Origin: Kribbella steppae
Lineage (GTDB): Bacteria; Actinomycetota; Actinomycetes; Propionibacteriales; Kribbellaceae
Direction: 5' to 3'
DNA length: 64,000 bases
Assembly (NCBI RefSeq): GCF_004342025.1
Contig: NZ_SLWN01000004.1
Coordinates: forward strand, 1-64,000
Part shown: positions 16,724-26,130 of the stretch, one piece after another
Numbering within the stretch: the first letter of the stretch is position 1
How the letters are laid out: each line of letters starts with the position of its first letter
The notes under the pieces: generated by a model
Seen by the model: the letters and a program-made list of their open reading frames with translations, nothing else
What the model was told of the DNA's origin: nothing
Databases searched by the model: none
Made by a program: the position numbers and the translations under genes

Positions 16724-17996
16724 GAAGGACGACCTCGCAGTTGTAGTGCTGGGAGGCCGTCATCGGGCCGCGGAACCAGAGCAGTGGGACTCGGGTCGGG
16801 TCGCCCGGGGCAACGATCGGGCGGAGGTTGTCGGCCTCGGAGTTCTCGGTCACCGGCGTCCACGTCGTACCGGCCACGTCAATGCGGGCGTGGAAGATCT
16901 CGTGGTGCTCGAGCTCGGTGCCGTTGCGCGGGTCGATCGGGGTGGAGACGTAGAGCGAATCCAGGTCGTACGGGTCGATGGCGACCAGGCCGGTGTAGTC
17001 GTTCTCGTGCGGCAGGAGACCTGGACCGGCCTTGGCCAGTTGCCGTACCTGCCACTCCCCGCCCGGGGCCAGACGCGCGTAGAAGAAGCGGTGATCCCGT
17101 ACGTCGTACCGCCGCGCAAAGGCGTCCTCCGGGTTCTCCGGAGTGTCCTGGCGAGCAAGGAGTACAGCCGCCAGCGTGCCGTCGTCGGAACGCCGGATGT
17201 CGATCGTCCAGCAGTGCGTCATCGGCTCGCCGTCCCACAGCGACCCGCCTTCGAGCACTGTGGTCAACTCGACCTGCGACGGCGCATCACCCTTGAGCGC
17301 CACCGGGTCCACCACCGTTCCGTCCGTCCGGTGCAGCGCCCCGGCCTCGAGGTAGCCGTGGTAGATCGAGTTGTTGTAGTCGCGCGGATGGTGGTCCGTC
17401 GTCACCAGGTCGATCCGCGTCGGCGTCGAGACATACCGCGTGTAGCCGTTGACGTAGCCGACCTTCGGCCGGGTGAACAGCTTGCCGGCGTACGTCCAGG
17501 TGTCACCGTCGTCGTCGGAGACCAGCGCACACTGGTCGTCGTTGACCGCGCGAGCGAAGCAGTACAACCGCCCGTCGAGCACGTGCAGGTTCGAGTACGT
17601 GACCCCGCGCCCGCCGGTGAACTCGTTCCAGTCGAACGTCTTCACCGGCCCCCACTTCCGCGGATCCCCCGGCTCACTCACTCGCCACCTGGTCAGGTCA
17701 TCCGTCTTGTGCTTCGTGTAGACCGCGAGCCACCGACCATCCGCCCGCCGCCACAACGCCGGCACGTCATGATCGTCCGCCTCGAACCTCTCATGCAGTA
17801 CGACGACCTCACTCGCACCGGACCGCAGATCGACGACTGTCAGCTCAACGTTCCCGGCACGCCCGTCACCGCCAGGCCCTTCGGGCGCCGCGATCGACCC
17901 AACCACCAACGTCTGACTGTCCGGATCCACCACCGCCCGCTCATCCTGAAACCAGCACCAAGCACCGTTGTCATTGATCACCACAGGTTCACGCAT
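16704..17996 (-). CDS. BNR-repeat (BNR_4-like) protein, probable carbohydrate-active beta-propeller
   Basis: 430 aa from the ATG encoding MREPVVIND; an upstream TTG would add 7 residues. The fold reads as a beta-propeller of WD/Asp-box-like blades: SDDDGDTWT is an Asp-box, and the WCWFQDERAV, HDVPALWRRADGRWLAVYT and HHPRDYNNSIYHGYL blocks are characteristic of BNR_4 proteins that accompany polysaccharide lyases and glycosidases. There is no signal peptide, so action is predicted in the cytoplasm. Catalytic identity is not determinable. It overlaps the following small membrane protein gene by 20 bp. Confidence 0.75.
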   Translation of the reverse strand: MREPVVINDNGAWCWFQDERAVVDPDSQTLVVGSIAAPEGPGGDGRAGNVELTVVDLRSGASEVVVLHERFEADDHDVPALWRRADGRWLAVYTKHKTDDLTRWRVSEPGDPRKWGPVKTFDWNEFTGGRGVTYSNLHVLDGRLYCFARAVNDDQCALVSDDDGDTWTYAGKLFTRPKVGYVNGYTRYVSTPTRIDLVTTDHHPRDYNNSIYHGYLEAGALHRTDGTVVDPVALKGDAPSQVELTTVLEGGSLWDGEPMTHCWTIDIRRSDDGTLAAVLLARQDTPENPEDAFARRYDVRDHRFFYARLAPGGEWQVRQLAKAGPGLLPHENDYTGLVAIDPYDLDSLYVSTPIDPRNGTELEHHEIFHARIDVAGTTWTPVTENSEADNLRPIVAPGDPTRVPLLWFRGPMTASQHYNCEVVLLDRPRR

Positions 17997-18044
17997 AGGC
18001 CCCAAGTCTGCCAGCAAGCGCTTGCCAAGTCGCCCCGAGGCGCG

Positions 18045-20936
18045 TCAGGCTGATTCTGCGGTGGCTGCTTCGGAGCCGGCGAGGGGGTTCGTTCCGAGGG
18101 GACGACTGATGAGTTGGGAACGGATGGCTTGGCGGGCCTCCGTACCACCGATGCCGGCCAGGAGGTCGACGAAGGCCTGGTTGCGGGCGAGGGACGGGTA
18201 GTCGTCGGGGAGTCGTTGCTCCAGCTGTTCCAGGTGGGCAGCCAGTCTGTGACGTTCCGCTGCTGAGCGGTCGGGGGCCCGGAGGCCCTGAGCGCGGAAG
18301 GTGCGGCTGACGGTCGACCACCAGGGGTCGCCGGCCGGCGGTGGGTTCGAGCCTTTGGCCTGTACGTCGGCGTAGTCGAGGAATTCCAGGATCGGGTCGG
18401 CGCCAGAGTCCTCGCTGACCAGGCGTTCGTAGAACGAGGGGTACAGCTGGTGCAGCAGGATGACGGTGATCAGCTGGGCGCTGCCGAGCGGCGGTTGCCG
18501 CCAGGCCGGGTTCAGGCGGTACTCGAGGACGAAGCTGTTGATGATCCGCTTGATCCGTCGTGGATTGCGTCCGGTCCGCTCCGCGAGCAGCTCGATGACC
18601 GTGTCGTCGACGAGGGCCGTCGTACCGGATCGGTCGGCGTACCCGCGGATCAGGCGCCGAACCCGCTCGTGGTCCGGCGCCGGGACCCGATAGGCGACCT
18701 GCACGATCTTCTCCAGGTACGTACGGCCTTCGCTCAAACCTCCCCTGGCCGCACCGGACACGCCGCGGGCCAGGACGGAGAGGTCGCAGCCGATCACGAA
18801 GATCAACCCAGGGGCGTCGAGGTACAGCTTGACCGCCTCACAGACGCCGAGTACGACGGCGTCGTCACAGCGGTCCAAGTCGTCGATGAAGACGACGAGT
18901 GTCCGGTTGCCCTTGCGCTTGCCATCAGCACCCACCCAGTCTGAGAGCAACCCGTGGATCAGGTCGCGCAGTTCGTTGCGCGACTGCGAGTCGACCGCCA
19001 TCCGGCTCATCAGTTCGTCGACCAGGCGACTCGCGCCGAGGAAACGCGCCAGCACGAGCGAGCCGATCCGGGCGACACCGACCACGCGTTTACGTCTGGC
19101 CAGCTTGCGGATGGATCGGCGGATCAGATTGCTGTCGAGCTCGACCAGCACCGACTTGATCAGCCCCTCGAGTGCGTTGCCTCCCTGCGCCGTCCACGCG
19201 TTGAACCGAACCTTCACCATCTCCGGCGGCCCCGGCAGCCGCGCATCGATGTGGTGCAACAGGGTGCTCTTCCCAACCCCCCAACCACCGTCAACCGCCA
19301 ACACGAACGGCGTCGACTCCCGCGACGCGGCGAGGATCGCCGCGATGTCCCCGGCAACAGCCGACGTTCCGAGCAGATCGTCCAGCTCATCCTCAGCCGG
19401 CCTGTCCCCGATCAACACATATCGATCTCCGGTCACCACGGGAACCACGGCCTGGCCAGGCTCGGGTTCGTCGGTGGAGACGATCTTGGCGATCGCTGTC
19501 CTGGACGCTTCGGAGACGATCTCGACGATCAGGTCCTCGTCCACCTCGGCGACCAGATCGATGTCGCCGTCCTTCCACTGTCTCTCCCGCTCTGCCTTGC
19601 GGCCCCGGATCGCCTTCTCCTCGTCGCGCAGACTCGACGCCAGCTCGAAGTCCTGCGCATCGATCGCCTCCTCCTTCTGCCGGCGGATCGCCGCGATCTC
19701 CTCGTCGAGATCGCGCAGATCCGGCGGCTGGGTCATTCGGCGGATGCGCAGCCGGGCGCCGGCCTCGTCGATCAGATCGATCGCACTGTCCGGCAGGAAC
19801 TGGTGCGTCATGTACTTGTGCGCCAGGACCACGGCCGCGACCAGCGCGGAATCGGTGATCGTCACCCGATGATGGGCCTCGAACTGCTCGCGGACCCCTT
19901 TGAGCGACTCGATCGTCCACGCGACACTCGACTCGGCCACGGTGATGGCCTGGAACAGGCCGCCCAGCAGGTTGTCGTTCTCGAGATAGTTGCTGTAGTC
20001 ATCCAACGTCATCCCGCCGACGACCTGGAGCGAACCATCCAGCAACGCCGGCCGCAGTACGGCGGCAGTGTCGACACCGCTTGTCGCCCCGGCTCGCAGC
20101 AGTACGTGCAACTCGTCGACGAACACGATCACGTCGCCTCGGTCGGCGGCCTCGCGCAGCGCGGAATGCAGCTTGGCTACGGTGTCCGCCTTGTCGATCG
20201 CCGTCGTCAGCAAGGACTCCGCATCGAGGGCGTAGATCTGCTTGCCGCGCAAGATCTCCGGTACGTCGCGGCGGACGATCAGCTGGGCGATCCCCTCGAC
20301 GATGGCATGCTTGTTGATCCCGGGCTCGCCGACCAGACACGGGTTGTTCCTGGTCCGGCGGGACAGCACCTGCAGCGTCCGTTCGACCTCCCGCTCGCGG
20401 CCGATCACCGGGTAGAGCTTCCCTTCCCGGGCCAGGGATGTCAGATTCTGACCTAGCTTGTCCAGCTCCAAGGTGACGACCTCGGCCGCACCCGGCACCG
20501 GCCGGCCGCTCAACAGCTCGATGACCTTGGCTCGCGCGGTATTCAGATCGGCGCCCAGTTTGACCAGCACCTGCGCGGCGACACCCTCGTTCTCGCGGAG
20601 GAGACCGAGCAGGATGTGCTCGGTACCGATGTAGTTGTGGTCCAACTGGAGGGCCTCGCGCAGGGCGAACTCCAGCACCCGTTTGGCGCGCGGGGTGAAC
20701 GGGATGTGCGCACCCGGCCCATCGTCCCCGACGCCGACGACCTCCTCGATCTGCGACCGCACGGCGTCGAGCGAAACCCCGAGGCTCTCGAGAGTCTTGG
20801 CGCCGACACCTTCACCCTCCCGGACCAGGCCGAGCAGGACGTGCTCGGTCCCGATGTGGTCGTGCCGGTACTCTCTGGCCTCTTCCTGCGCCAGGACCAC
20901 CACCGCGCGAGCCCGGTCCGTAAACCTCTCGAACAT
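18045..20936 (-). CDS. ClpC N-domain/pseudo-AAA1 fused to a KAP P-loop NTPase
   Basis: 963 aa from the ATG encoding [10 protein letters not shown], with GGGGG upstream. Residues 1-145 are two intact Clp-N repeats nearly as in ClpC. Residues 160-400 follow the ClpC first AAA+ domain, but Walker A reads GEPGINKH instead of GEPGVGKT (203-210), the sensor region reads VGGMT (306-310), and the Arg-finger segment reads LGGLF instead of LERRF. Walker B FVDELH is kept. Residues 405-490 resemble the UVR/middle region. The second AAA+ domain and ClpP loop are replaced by a KAP-type NTPase (Walker [10 protein letters not shown] 550-558; RFNAWT 577-582; Walker [12 protein letters not shown] 681-691). It stands alone on this strand. 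Role unknown; substrate recognition coupled to a KAP motor or sensor is inference. Confidence 0.85.
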   Translation of the reverse strand: MFERFTDRARAVVVLAQEEAREYRHDHIGTEHVLLGLVREGEGVGAKTLESLGVSLDAVRSQIEEVVGVGDDGPGAHIPFTPRAKRVLEFALREALQLDHNYIGTEHILLGLLRENEGVAAQVLVKLGADLNTARAKVIELLSGRPVPGAAEVVTLELDKLGQNLTSLAREGKLYPVIGREREVERTLQVLSRRTRNNPCLVGEPGINKHAIVEGIAQLIVRRDVPEILRGKQIYALDAESLLTTAIDKADTVAKLHSALREAADRGDVIVFVDELHVLLRAGATSGVDTAAVLRPALLDGSLQVVGGMTLDDYSNYLENDNLLGGLFQAITVAESSVAWTIESLKGVREQFEAHHRVTITDSALVAAVVLAHKYMTHQFLPDSAIDLIDEAGARLRIRRMTQPPDLRDLDEEIAAIRRQKEEAIDAQDFELASSLRDEEKAIRGRKAERERQWKDGDIDLVAEVDEDLIVEIVSEASRTAIAKIVSTDEPEPGQAVVPVVTGDRYVLIGDRPAEDELDDLLGTSAVAGDIAAILAASRESTPFVLAVDGGWGVGKSTLLHHIDARLPGPPEMVKVRFNAWTAQGGNALEGLIKSVLVELDSNLIRRSIRKLARRKRVVGVARIGSLVLARFLGASRLVDELMSRMAVDSQSRNELRDLIHGLLSDWVGADGKRKGNRTLVVFIDDLDRCDDAVVLGVCEAVKLYLDAPGLIFVIGCDLSVLARGVSGAARGGLSEGRTYLEKIVQVAYRVPAPDHERVRRLIRGYADRSGTTALVDDTVIELLAERTGRNPRRIKRIINSFVLEYRLNPAWRQPPLGSAQLITVILLHQLYPSFYERLVSEDSGADPILEFLDYADVQAKGSNPPPAGDPWWSTVSRTFRAQGLRAPDRSAAERHRLAAHLEQLEQRLPDDYPSLARNQAFVDLLAGIGGTEARQAIRSQLISRPLGTNPLAGSEAATAESA

Positions 20937-20996
20937 GCATCCCCCAGCCCTGATCCCTCCCCCCAAGTTGCCCTGAATCAGCGGATGACGCCAGAC

Positions 20997-22094
20997 TCAA
21001 CCGACAGCCTTCTCCAGTGCGGTGAGGAGGTCGAGGGGGCGGTCGTCGGGCTTGGTGCGGACCTCGTTCATCACGTAGGAGAAGGCAATTCCGCGGGTCG
21101 GCCAGGCGCCGTGGCGGGAGCCGCCGGCGCCGCCGTGGCCGAAGACGTCGGCGGGGCGGCCGAGATGGGCTCCGGGGACCTGGAGTTCGAAGCCGGCGCC
21201 GTACGCGATCTCGGCTCCCCAGGTCGGCTCGATGCCGCGGCGGATCTCGCGGCGGCCGAGCTCGACTGTCTCGGGTCTCAGGACACCCTCCCCCTCGCCC
21301 AGCAGTGAAGCGTAGAAGCGCGCCATGCCGCGGGCGGTCGCGAAACCGCCGACGGCGGCCAGGCCGGCGCTGCGGTACTCGGGGCTGTTCCAGATCTTCT
21401 CCGCCCCGGGCACCCAGAGCGGATTGCGGTTGAGCTGCAGCAGCGGGTCGGTCTGTGGTTCGTCCACGAGTACGCCGTCGGGCGCGACCATCGACGTCGC
21501 GCGCCAGTGAAGCTCGTCCGGGAGACCGATCCAGACCTCCAGGTCGAGCGGCGTCGCGAACTCCTCGGCGAAGAACTGGCCGGCGGTTCGCCCGTCGACG
21601 CGGCGGATGAGTTCGTCGACCAGCCAGCCCCAGGTGATCGCGTGATACATGAAGGCGGCCCGCGGGTCCGTGGCCGGAGCCTGGGCAGCCAAGTGGGCGG
21701 CCATCGCGTCGTGGTCGAGCAGGTCGGCGTACCCGGCTTCGACCCAGGCCAGCCGGGCCTGATGGGACAGCACCTCGGCGACCGTCGTCTCGCCGGCCCG
21801 GAACTCCGGCCAGTAGCGGCTGAGCGGATCGTCGAGCGACACCTGACCTCGCTGGACCAAGAGCAGAACACACGCCGCCGCGAGACCTTTGGTGCCGGAG
21901 AACATCAACTGGGCCGCGTCCCGCGTCCACTCACGTCCGGTGTCCCGATCCGCCGTACCGCCCCACAGGTCGACCACCAGCTCGCCGTCCTGGTACGCCG
22001 CGAAGGCTGCACCCAGCTCACCTCGCTCGGCGAAGTTCCGCGAGAACGCCTCGGCCACACCCTCGAATCCCGCTGCTGTCCGTCCGTTGATCAT
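20997..22094 (-). CDS. serine hydrolase, class C beta-lactamase/EstB fold
   Basis: 365 aa. The catalytic set is visible: SGTK (Ser66, Lys69), a Tyr in MYHAITWG and the late GHGGAGGSRHG motif replacing KTG. Family members are esterases, peptidases or lactonases rather than true beta-lactamases; no signal peptide is seen. The start is ATG 22094 because a -10-like TACTAT ends exactly 7 bases before it, implying a leaderless transcript. That -10 lies within one of two palindromic operators shared with the divergent TetR gene. The same operator layout precedes the MFS gene at 23859, so all three should be co-regulated. Confidence 0.88.
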   Translation of the reverse strand: MINGRTAAGFEGVAEAFSRNFAERGELGAAFAAYQDGELVVDLWGGTADRDTGREWTRDAAQLMFSGTKGLAAACVLLLVQRGQVSLDDPLSRYWPEFRAGETTVAEVLSHQARLAWVEAGYADLLDHDAMAAHLAAQAPATDPRAAFMYHAITWGWLVDELIRRVDGRTAGQFFAEEFATPLDLEVWIGLPDELHWRATSMVAPDGVLVDEPQTDPLLQLNRNPLWVPGAEKIWNSPEYRSAGLAAVGGFATARGMARFYASLLGEGEGVLRPETVELGRREIRRGIEPTWGAEIAYGAGFELQVPGAHLGRPADVFGHGGAGGSRHGAWPTRGIAFSYVMNEVRTKPDDRPLDLLTALEKAVG

Positions 22095-22101
22095 GACGGA
22101 G

Positions 22102-22154
22102 ATAGTACCGATCGGTCTTATCTTGCGCCAGTAGATGAGACCGATCGGTACTAT
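22102..22154. promoter_or_regulatory. paired TetR operator in the hydrolase/TetR divergent promoter
   Basis: A perfect 17-bp inverted repeat: ATAGTACCGATCGGTCT (22102-22118) and its exact complement (22138-22154), 19 bp apart. Each arm is centred on the palindrome ACCGATCGGT. The outer ends form TACTAT on both strands, positioned as -10 boxes for the hydrolase (7 bp from its ATG) and for the TetR gene. Repressor binding would block both promoters. Confidence 0.8.
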
Positions 22155-22175
22155 GAGTCCCGGAGGTGGTGCACG

Positions 22176-22757
22176 ATGCCGGTCAGAGCTGGCGAACGAC
22201 TGGACCCCGAGGCGACCAGGGCACGCATCCTGGCCGCTGCGTCGGAGGTGTTCATGCAGCGCGGGATCCATGCCGTCGGCATCAATGAGGTCGCGGAAGC
22301 GGCCGGCGCGTCGAAGCTCACCATCTACAAGAACTTCGGCTCCAAGGACGGCCTGGTCGAAGCAGTGCTGACCGACCGCACCCACCGGGTTCGCGCCTGG
22401 CAGGAGCAGGCGGTCGAGCAGTCCGAGACCGGCCGCGACCGGATCCTGGCCGTCTTCGACCTGGTCGCGACCTGGTACGCCGAGGCCGGGTTCCGCGGCT
22501 GCGCGATGATGAACGCGGCGACCGAGGATCGCGGCCACGACGGCGCACCCCGGCGACTCGCGCAGGATCACCTGACCTTCTATCGCGACCTGTTCCGCCG
22601 GCTCCTGACCGAGGCCGGCGCCCGTGACCCCGAAACCACGGCACGCCAGCTGGTCGTCGTACTGGAAGGCGCGACCATCATCAGTGCGGTCGACCGGGAT
22701 CCCGGGCTCGGCGCCGAGGCGCGGGTCATCGTGGAGACACTGCTCGACGCGGCCTGA
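22176..22757 (+). CDS. TetR-family transcriptional repressor
   Basis: 193 aa. The N-terminal helix-turn-helix is typical: ATRARILAAASEVFMQRGIH followed by VGINEVAEAAGASKLTIYKN (about residues 12-55). The C-terminal ligand domain contains GFRGCAMMNAATE, a block common in TetR proteins of the AcrR/YcdC type. GGAGG lies 9 bases before the ATG. Two operators in its own promoter and a third before the MFS exporter gene indicate autoregulation plus control of both neighbours. The inducer is unknown but is presumably a compound hydrolysed or exported by them. The 3' end overlaps the convergent MFS gene by 32 bp. Confidence 0.92.
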   Translation: MPVRAGERLDPEATRARILAAASEVFMQRGIHAVGINEVAEAAGASKLTIYKNFGSKDGLVEAVLTDRTHRVRAWQEQAVEQSETGRDRILAVFDLVATWYAEAGFRGCAMMNAATEDRGHDGAPRRLAQDHLTFYRDLFRRLLTEAGARDPETTARQLVVVLEGATIISAVDRDPGLGAEARVIVETLLDAA

Positions 22758-23859
22758 GGAACGCCAGACACACGAACACACAGGCCGCAGCGGTGCCCGC
22801 GGCAACAAAGAAGGCGATCGGGAACCCGAGCCGCTCAGCCACGAGTCCACCGAGCGGACCGGCCGCCAGCACGCCGAGATCCCAGAACGACGTCATCACG
22901 CCCATCGACACGCCGGGCCGCAGCCCGCGCACCCGGTCGAGAGTCATCGACACACAGGCCGGGTAGATCAACGCCAGCCCGAGTCCGGCCAACGCCGTGA
23001 ATACCAGGGCGCTCGCCGGCCCAGCAGCCAAGGCGATCCCGACCAGCGCCAGGACCTCGACTGCGACCGTCGCAGTCGCCACCGCACGTCCGCCGTACCG
23101 ATCGACCAACGGGCTGCCCGCGAACCGCACGATCAGGAAGGCCGACGCGAACACGGCGAGCGCGTAGCCGTCGACGCCGATGTCGTCATCGCGTAACCGC
23201 AGGACCAGCAAGGCCGCGATCGTGCCGTAGCAGTAGGCCGCCAGACCTACAGTTGCTCCTGGCAACGGTACGCCGGCCGGCAGCAGATCGCGGACGCCGC
23301 GGATCCGGACCAACGGCTCGACCCGGCCAGGATCCGCGCGGGTCGTGAAGACCAGCACCATCGACGCACCCGCAAGACCGACGATCGTCCACCAGACCCA
23401 CTCGCCGACCAGCGACGCGATCACCGGCCCGCCTGCCAGCCCGCCCCACATCGACAACCCGAACCAGCCCGCGACCCGCCCGCGCTGCGCCACCCGCGTC
23501 CCAGCCAACACCCACGGCAACGCCGCCGAGAACAACGCCGCCTCGCCCGCACCCATCACCAAGCGCGCAACCAGCAGAACCGCGAGATTCGGCGCGACCA
23601 ACTGCCCGAGACCACCGGCAGCGGTCAGCACTCCCCCGACCAGGACGACGGGACGCGACCAGCCGCCGTCCGCCAGCCAGCCGGCGAACGGCCGCCCGCA
23701 CGCCGTGGCCAGGAAGGCGATCCCCACCGCGGTCCCGCTGGCCAGCGCACCCCCGCCGAACCTCTCCGGCACGTACGACGGCAACGCCTGCAACGCAGCG
23801 CCGAACGCGAGATAACCACACAGCACCGCCACCCACAACCGCCGCACCGGAACACCCAT
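22726..23859 (-). CDS. MFS transporter, probable exporter under TetR control
   Basis: 377 aa, about twelve transmembrane segments. The loop after helix 2 reads ACGRPFAGWLADGGWSRP, a form of the MFS motif G-x-x-x-D-R-x-G-R-R. Helix 4 carries RLVMGAGEAALFSAALPW. The size and helix count fit small-molecule efflux permeases. A predicted -10 TATCAT ends 7 bp before the ATG, so the mRNA is probably leaderless. It lies inside an operator nearly identical to those at the hydrolase/TetR promoter. The substrate is likely the TetR ligand, by context only. Confidence 0.88.
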   Translation of the reverse strand: MGVPVRRLWVAVLCGYLAFGAALQALPSYVPERFGGGALASGTAVGIAFLATACGRPFAGWLADGGWSRPVVLVGGVLTAAGGLGQLVAPNLAVLLVARLVMGAGEAALFSAALPWVLAGTRVAQRGRVAGWFGLSMWGGLAGGPVIASLVGEWVWWTIVGLAGASMVLVFTTRADPGRVEPLVRIRGVRDLLPAGVPLPGATVGLAAYCYGTIAALLVLRLRDDDIGVDGYALAVFASAFLIVRFAGSPLVDRYGGRAVATATVAVEVLALVGIALAAGPASALVFTALAGLGLALIYPACVSMTLDRVRGLRPGVSMGVMTSFWDLGVLAAGPLGGLVAERLGFPIAFFVAAGTAAACVFVCLAFLRPRRAVSPR

Positions 23860-23866
23860 GACTCAG

Positions 23867-23886
23867 ATGATACCGATCGTTCTTAT
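23867..23886 (-). promoter_or_regulatory. third TetR operator, over the MFS -10 box
   Basis: On the minus strand: GATAAGAACGATCGGTATCA then T, followed by 7 bases and the ATG. The hydrolase promoter has the same string with C for A at one position and TACTAT for TATCAT, at the same 7-base distance from its ATG. Same core CGATCGGTA and same phase relative to the start. Confidence 0.72.
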
Positions 23887-23927
23887 CTGCCTCCGGTGGG
23901 CTGGCCATCCAGGCGGTGGGACGGCGA

Positions 23928-24893
23928 TCAGACGGTGAGGACGAGGCGGCCTGCGGTCTGACCCGCGGACTGGCGATGCCACGCGGCGGTGATGTCGGGC
24001 AGGGGAACGGTCTCGTGCGCGACGGCGATGGCGCCGGTCTCGGCGTGCCGGAGTACGGCTGTCAGGGCGTCGCGACGCTGGTCGGGGGTGATGGCGTTGT
24101 TGGTGTAGCCGAGGATGCTCGCCGTGCGGCTGCGCAGGAGCGCCGAGGAGAAGGTTGCCTCGTCACCAGAAGCGCCGCCGAGGTTCACCAAGCGGCCACC
24201 GGGCGCCAAGAGTCGCGAGGCCGCGGTCGCAACCGCTCCGAAGACGGGGTCCACGACGACATCGACGGCGCCACCGGTCGCCTCAGCAAGCCGCCCGGCC
24301 AGATCGTCGGTGGTCAGCGTGATCACCTCATCGGCACCCGCCGCCAGCGCCCGCTGCCGAGCATCATCGGACCTGCACACGGCAACGACCCGGCCGGCCT
24401 CCAGGACTCGCGCCGCCCCGATCGCGACCTGTCCGACGGCTCCGCCGCCACCGAGGACGAGCACCCGCTCCCCAGGCTGGAGCTGCGCACGCCAAGTCAG
24501 CACCATCCACGCAGCCACCGCAGACAAGCCAAGTGCGGCCACCTGGGCATCAGGCACCGGTGTGTCGAGAACGATGAGGTCCGCATCGGGTACGGCGCAC
24601 CGCTCGGCGAAACTCCCGTCGCCCGGAGACATCCCGGCCGACGTCGCGAAGAACACCTTGGTCCCCGGAGCCACGACGGCCGACTGGTCGACCACACCGA
24701 CCCCTTGCACCCCTGGTACGTACGGCAGCTCGGGTGCGCCGAAGTACGACGTACCAGAAGCACACAACAGATCGAGAGGTACGACGGGCGCCGCGGTGAC
24801 GCGGACGATCGACTGGCCCTCGGACGGGACGGGGTCCGGGTGTTCAGCATGTGATGGCGCCTCACCGTGGATGCGCAGGACGGCTGCTCGCAC
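23928..24893 (-). CDS. zinc-free medium-chain reductase, NADPH:quinone oxidoreductase-like
   Basis: 321 aa from a GTG with AGGAGA 5 bases upstream. MDR-family signs: PYVPGVQGVGVV, the Rossmann motif LVLGGGGAVGQVAIGAAR (about residues 147-164) and VVDPVFGAVATAASRLL. The zinc-ligand Cys clusters of alcohol dehydrogenases are absent, as in quinone reductases and crotonyl reductases. It is the last gene of the minus-strand series that starts with the CoA transferase, 8 bp after the LigA gene, so it may reduce an enone or quinone intermediate of that pathway; that link is by position. Confidence 0.85.
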   Translation of the reverse strand: MRAAVLRIHGEAPSHAEHPDPVPSEGQSIVRVTAAPVVPLDLLCASGTSYFGAPELPYVPGVQGVGVVDQSAVVAPGTKVFFATSAGMSPGDGSFAERCAVPDADLIVLDTPVPDAQVAALGLSAVAAWMVLTWRAQLQPGERVLVLGGGGAVGQVAIGAARVLEAGRVVAVCRSDDARQRALAAGADEVITLTTDDLAGRLAEATGGAVDVVVDPVFGAVATAASRLLAPGGRLVNLGGASGDEATFSSALLRSRTASILGYTNNAITPDQRRDALTAVLRHAETGAIAVAHETVPLPDITAAWHRQSAGQTAGRLVLTV

Positions 24894-24901
24894 GCGATCT
24901 C

Positions 24902-25261
24902 CTAGGTGGCGATATCCGGATACGGCAGGGATAGGTGCTGGAGGGCCTTGCCGTAAGCCTTCTGGTACTCCAGCGGTCCGTGATCGCGCTCGAACATCGC
25001 GATGAACAACGTCAACGTGAGGAACGGGTGCGCGCCCATGCGGAACAGCGTCACGTGATCCTGTTCGACGAGTGCCTGCCGTTCTTCGTCGGTGAACGCG
25101 AGCCAGGTCGACTTCTCGCCGGTGGTGCAGTTGAGGATCTGGTTCGCCAGTTCCACTTCCCACCACGTCACCGTCCCCGCGGCATCTTCGCGATACCGCT
25201 CGACCAGCGCCGGGTCCCGATCGACCGTGAAGAGGAACTTGTCCAGCAGATACTTACTCAT
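24902..25261 (-). CDS. ligA: protocatechuate 4,5-dioxygenase alpha-subunit-like protein (LigA)
   Basis: 119 aa. The family-typical all-helical small subunit: MSKYLLDKFLFTVDRD, FTDEERQALVEQD and RMGAHPFLTLTL. In the Sphingobium enzyme this subunit packs over the beta-subunit active site and helps bind the aromatic acid. Its ATG overlaps the TGA of the LigB-like gene by 4 bp, giving translational coupling and equal amounts. The symbol is by homology; the actual ring substrate (protocatechuate, gallate or another catechol) is not shown by sequence. Confidence 0.85.
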   Translation of the reverse strand: MSKYLLDKFLFTVDRDPALVERYREDAAGTVTWWEVELANQILNCTTGEKSTWLAFTDEERQALVEQDHVTLFRMGAHPFLTLTLFIAMFERDHGPLEYQKAYGKALQHLSLPYPDIAT

Positions 25262-26118
25262 GCCGGCACTCCGTTCGGATACCAGGTGAAGTACGCCTCC
25301 ATGGTGTGGAACAGGTCGAGCGAGTCGACGTGGTCGGCCTTCGCGCCGCCGGCCACACCCATCATCAGCATGAAGTCCATGAACCCGTGGGTCGCGTTGC
25401 CCGGTAGGTGCAGGCTGTCCAGGGTCACCTCGGCCAGGCAGCCGTCGAGGTCGCCGCTCGCGATCCAGTCGACCGCCTTCCGGTCGAACTCCGGATCGGG
25501 GCCGTGGGCACCGAACTGCCGCGGACCGCCGAGCTCGAGGGACAGGTGCCCGGTGCCGATGATCGCCACCCGCTGGTCGTCCGGCCACGACTCGACCAGC
25601 CGGCGGATCGTCCGGCCCAGCTCGACGAACCGCTTCGGCTGCGGGAGCGGCGGGGCGAAGATGTTGGTGTAGATCGGCACGATCGGCAGGTCCGCCTCCG
25701 GCCGGAGCGTGATGATCGGGCAGGTGATGCTGTGGTCGATCCGCAGTTCGTTGCTGAAGGCAAGATCGAAGCCGGCGTCCAGCCCGTTCCGCAGGATGTG
25801 CGCGGCCAGCCGCTCCTCCCCCGGCAGCGTCATCCGCGGCAGCCCGAACTCGCGCTCCTCGTTGTACCAGTTCGCATCGAAGTACGGCGCCTTGCCGACC
25901 AGGAACTGGGGCATGTTGTCCAGCCAGAGCTGGTGGAAGTGGTCGCTGCCCACCATCACCAGGATGTCCGGCCGGGCCTTGGTGAGAGTCTCCCGGAACG
26001 CCTCGATCTTGGCCACCCATTCGTCGGCGAACGGCGGTCGGTCGGCGCCGGTCGACGTACTCGCCCGGTAGTAGAACGGATGGTGTGTGGAGGCGATGAC
26101 CGCGACGACAGTGGCCAT
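25258..26118 (-). CDS. ligB: class III extradiol ring-cleavage dioxygenase, LigB-type catalytic subunit
   Basis: 286 aa. The iron ligands of LigB (His12, His61, Glu242 there) have counterparts: STHHPF (His12/13), GSDHFH (His60/62) and an acidic residue near the C-terminus (TMEAYF). The catalytic His region GTGHLSLELGG is also intact. These enzymes open a catechol ring next to the hydroxyls using Fe(II) and O2. It lies 12 bp after the citryl-CoA-lyase-like gene and overlaps the LigA gene by 4 bp. None of the usual downstream genes (LigC, LigI, LigU, LigJ or LigK types) is in the window. Confidence 0.88.
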   Translation of the reverse strand: MATVVAVIASTHHPFYYRASTSTGADRPPFADEWVAKIEAFRETLTKARPDILVMVGSDHFHQLWLDNMPQFLVGKAPYFDANWYNEEREFGLPRMTLPGEERLAAHILRNGLDAGFDLAFSNELRIDHSITCPIITLRPEADLPIVPIYTNIFAPPLPQPKRFVELGRTIRRLVESWPDDQRVAIIGTGHLSLELGGPRQFGAHGPDPEFDRKAVDWIASGDLDGCLAEVTLDSLHLPGNATHGFMDFMLMMGVAGGAKADHVDSLDLFHTMEAYFTWYPNGVPA

Positions 26119-26130
26119 GTCCTGCTCCCC

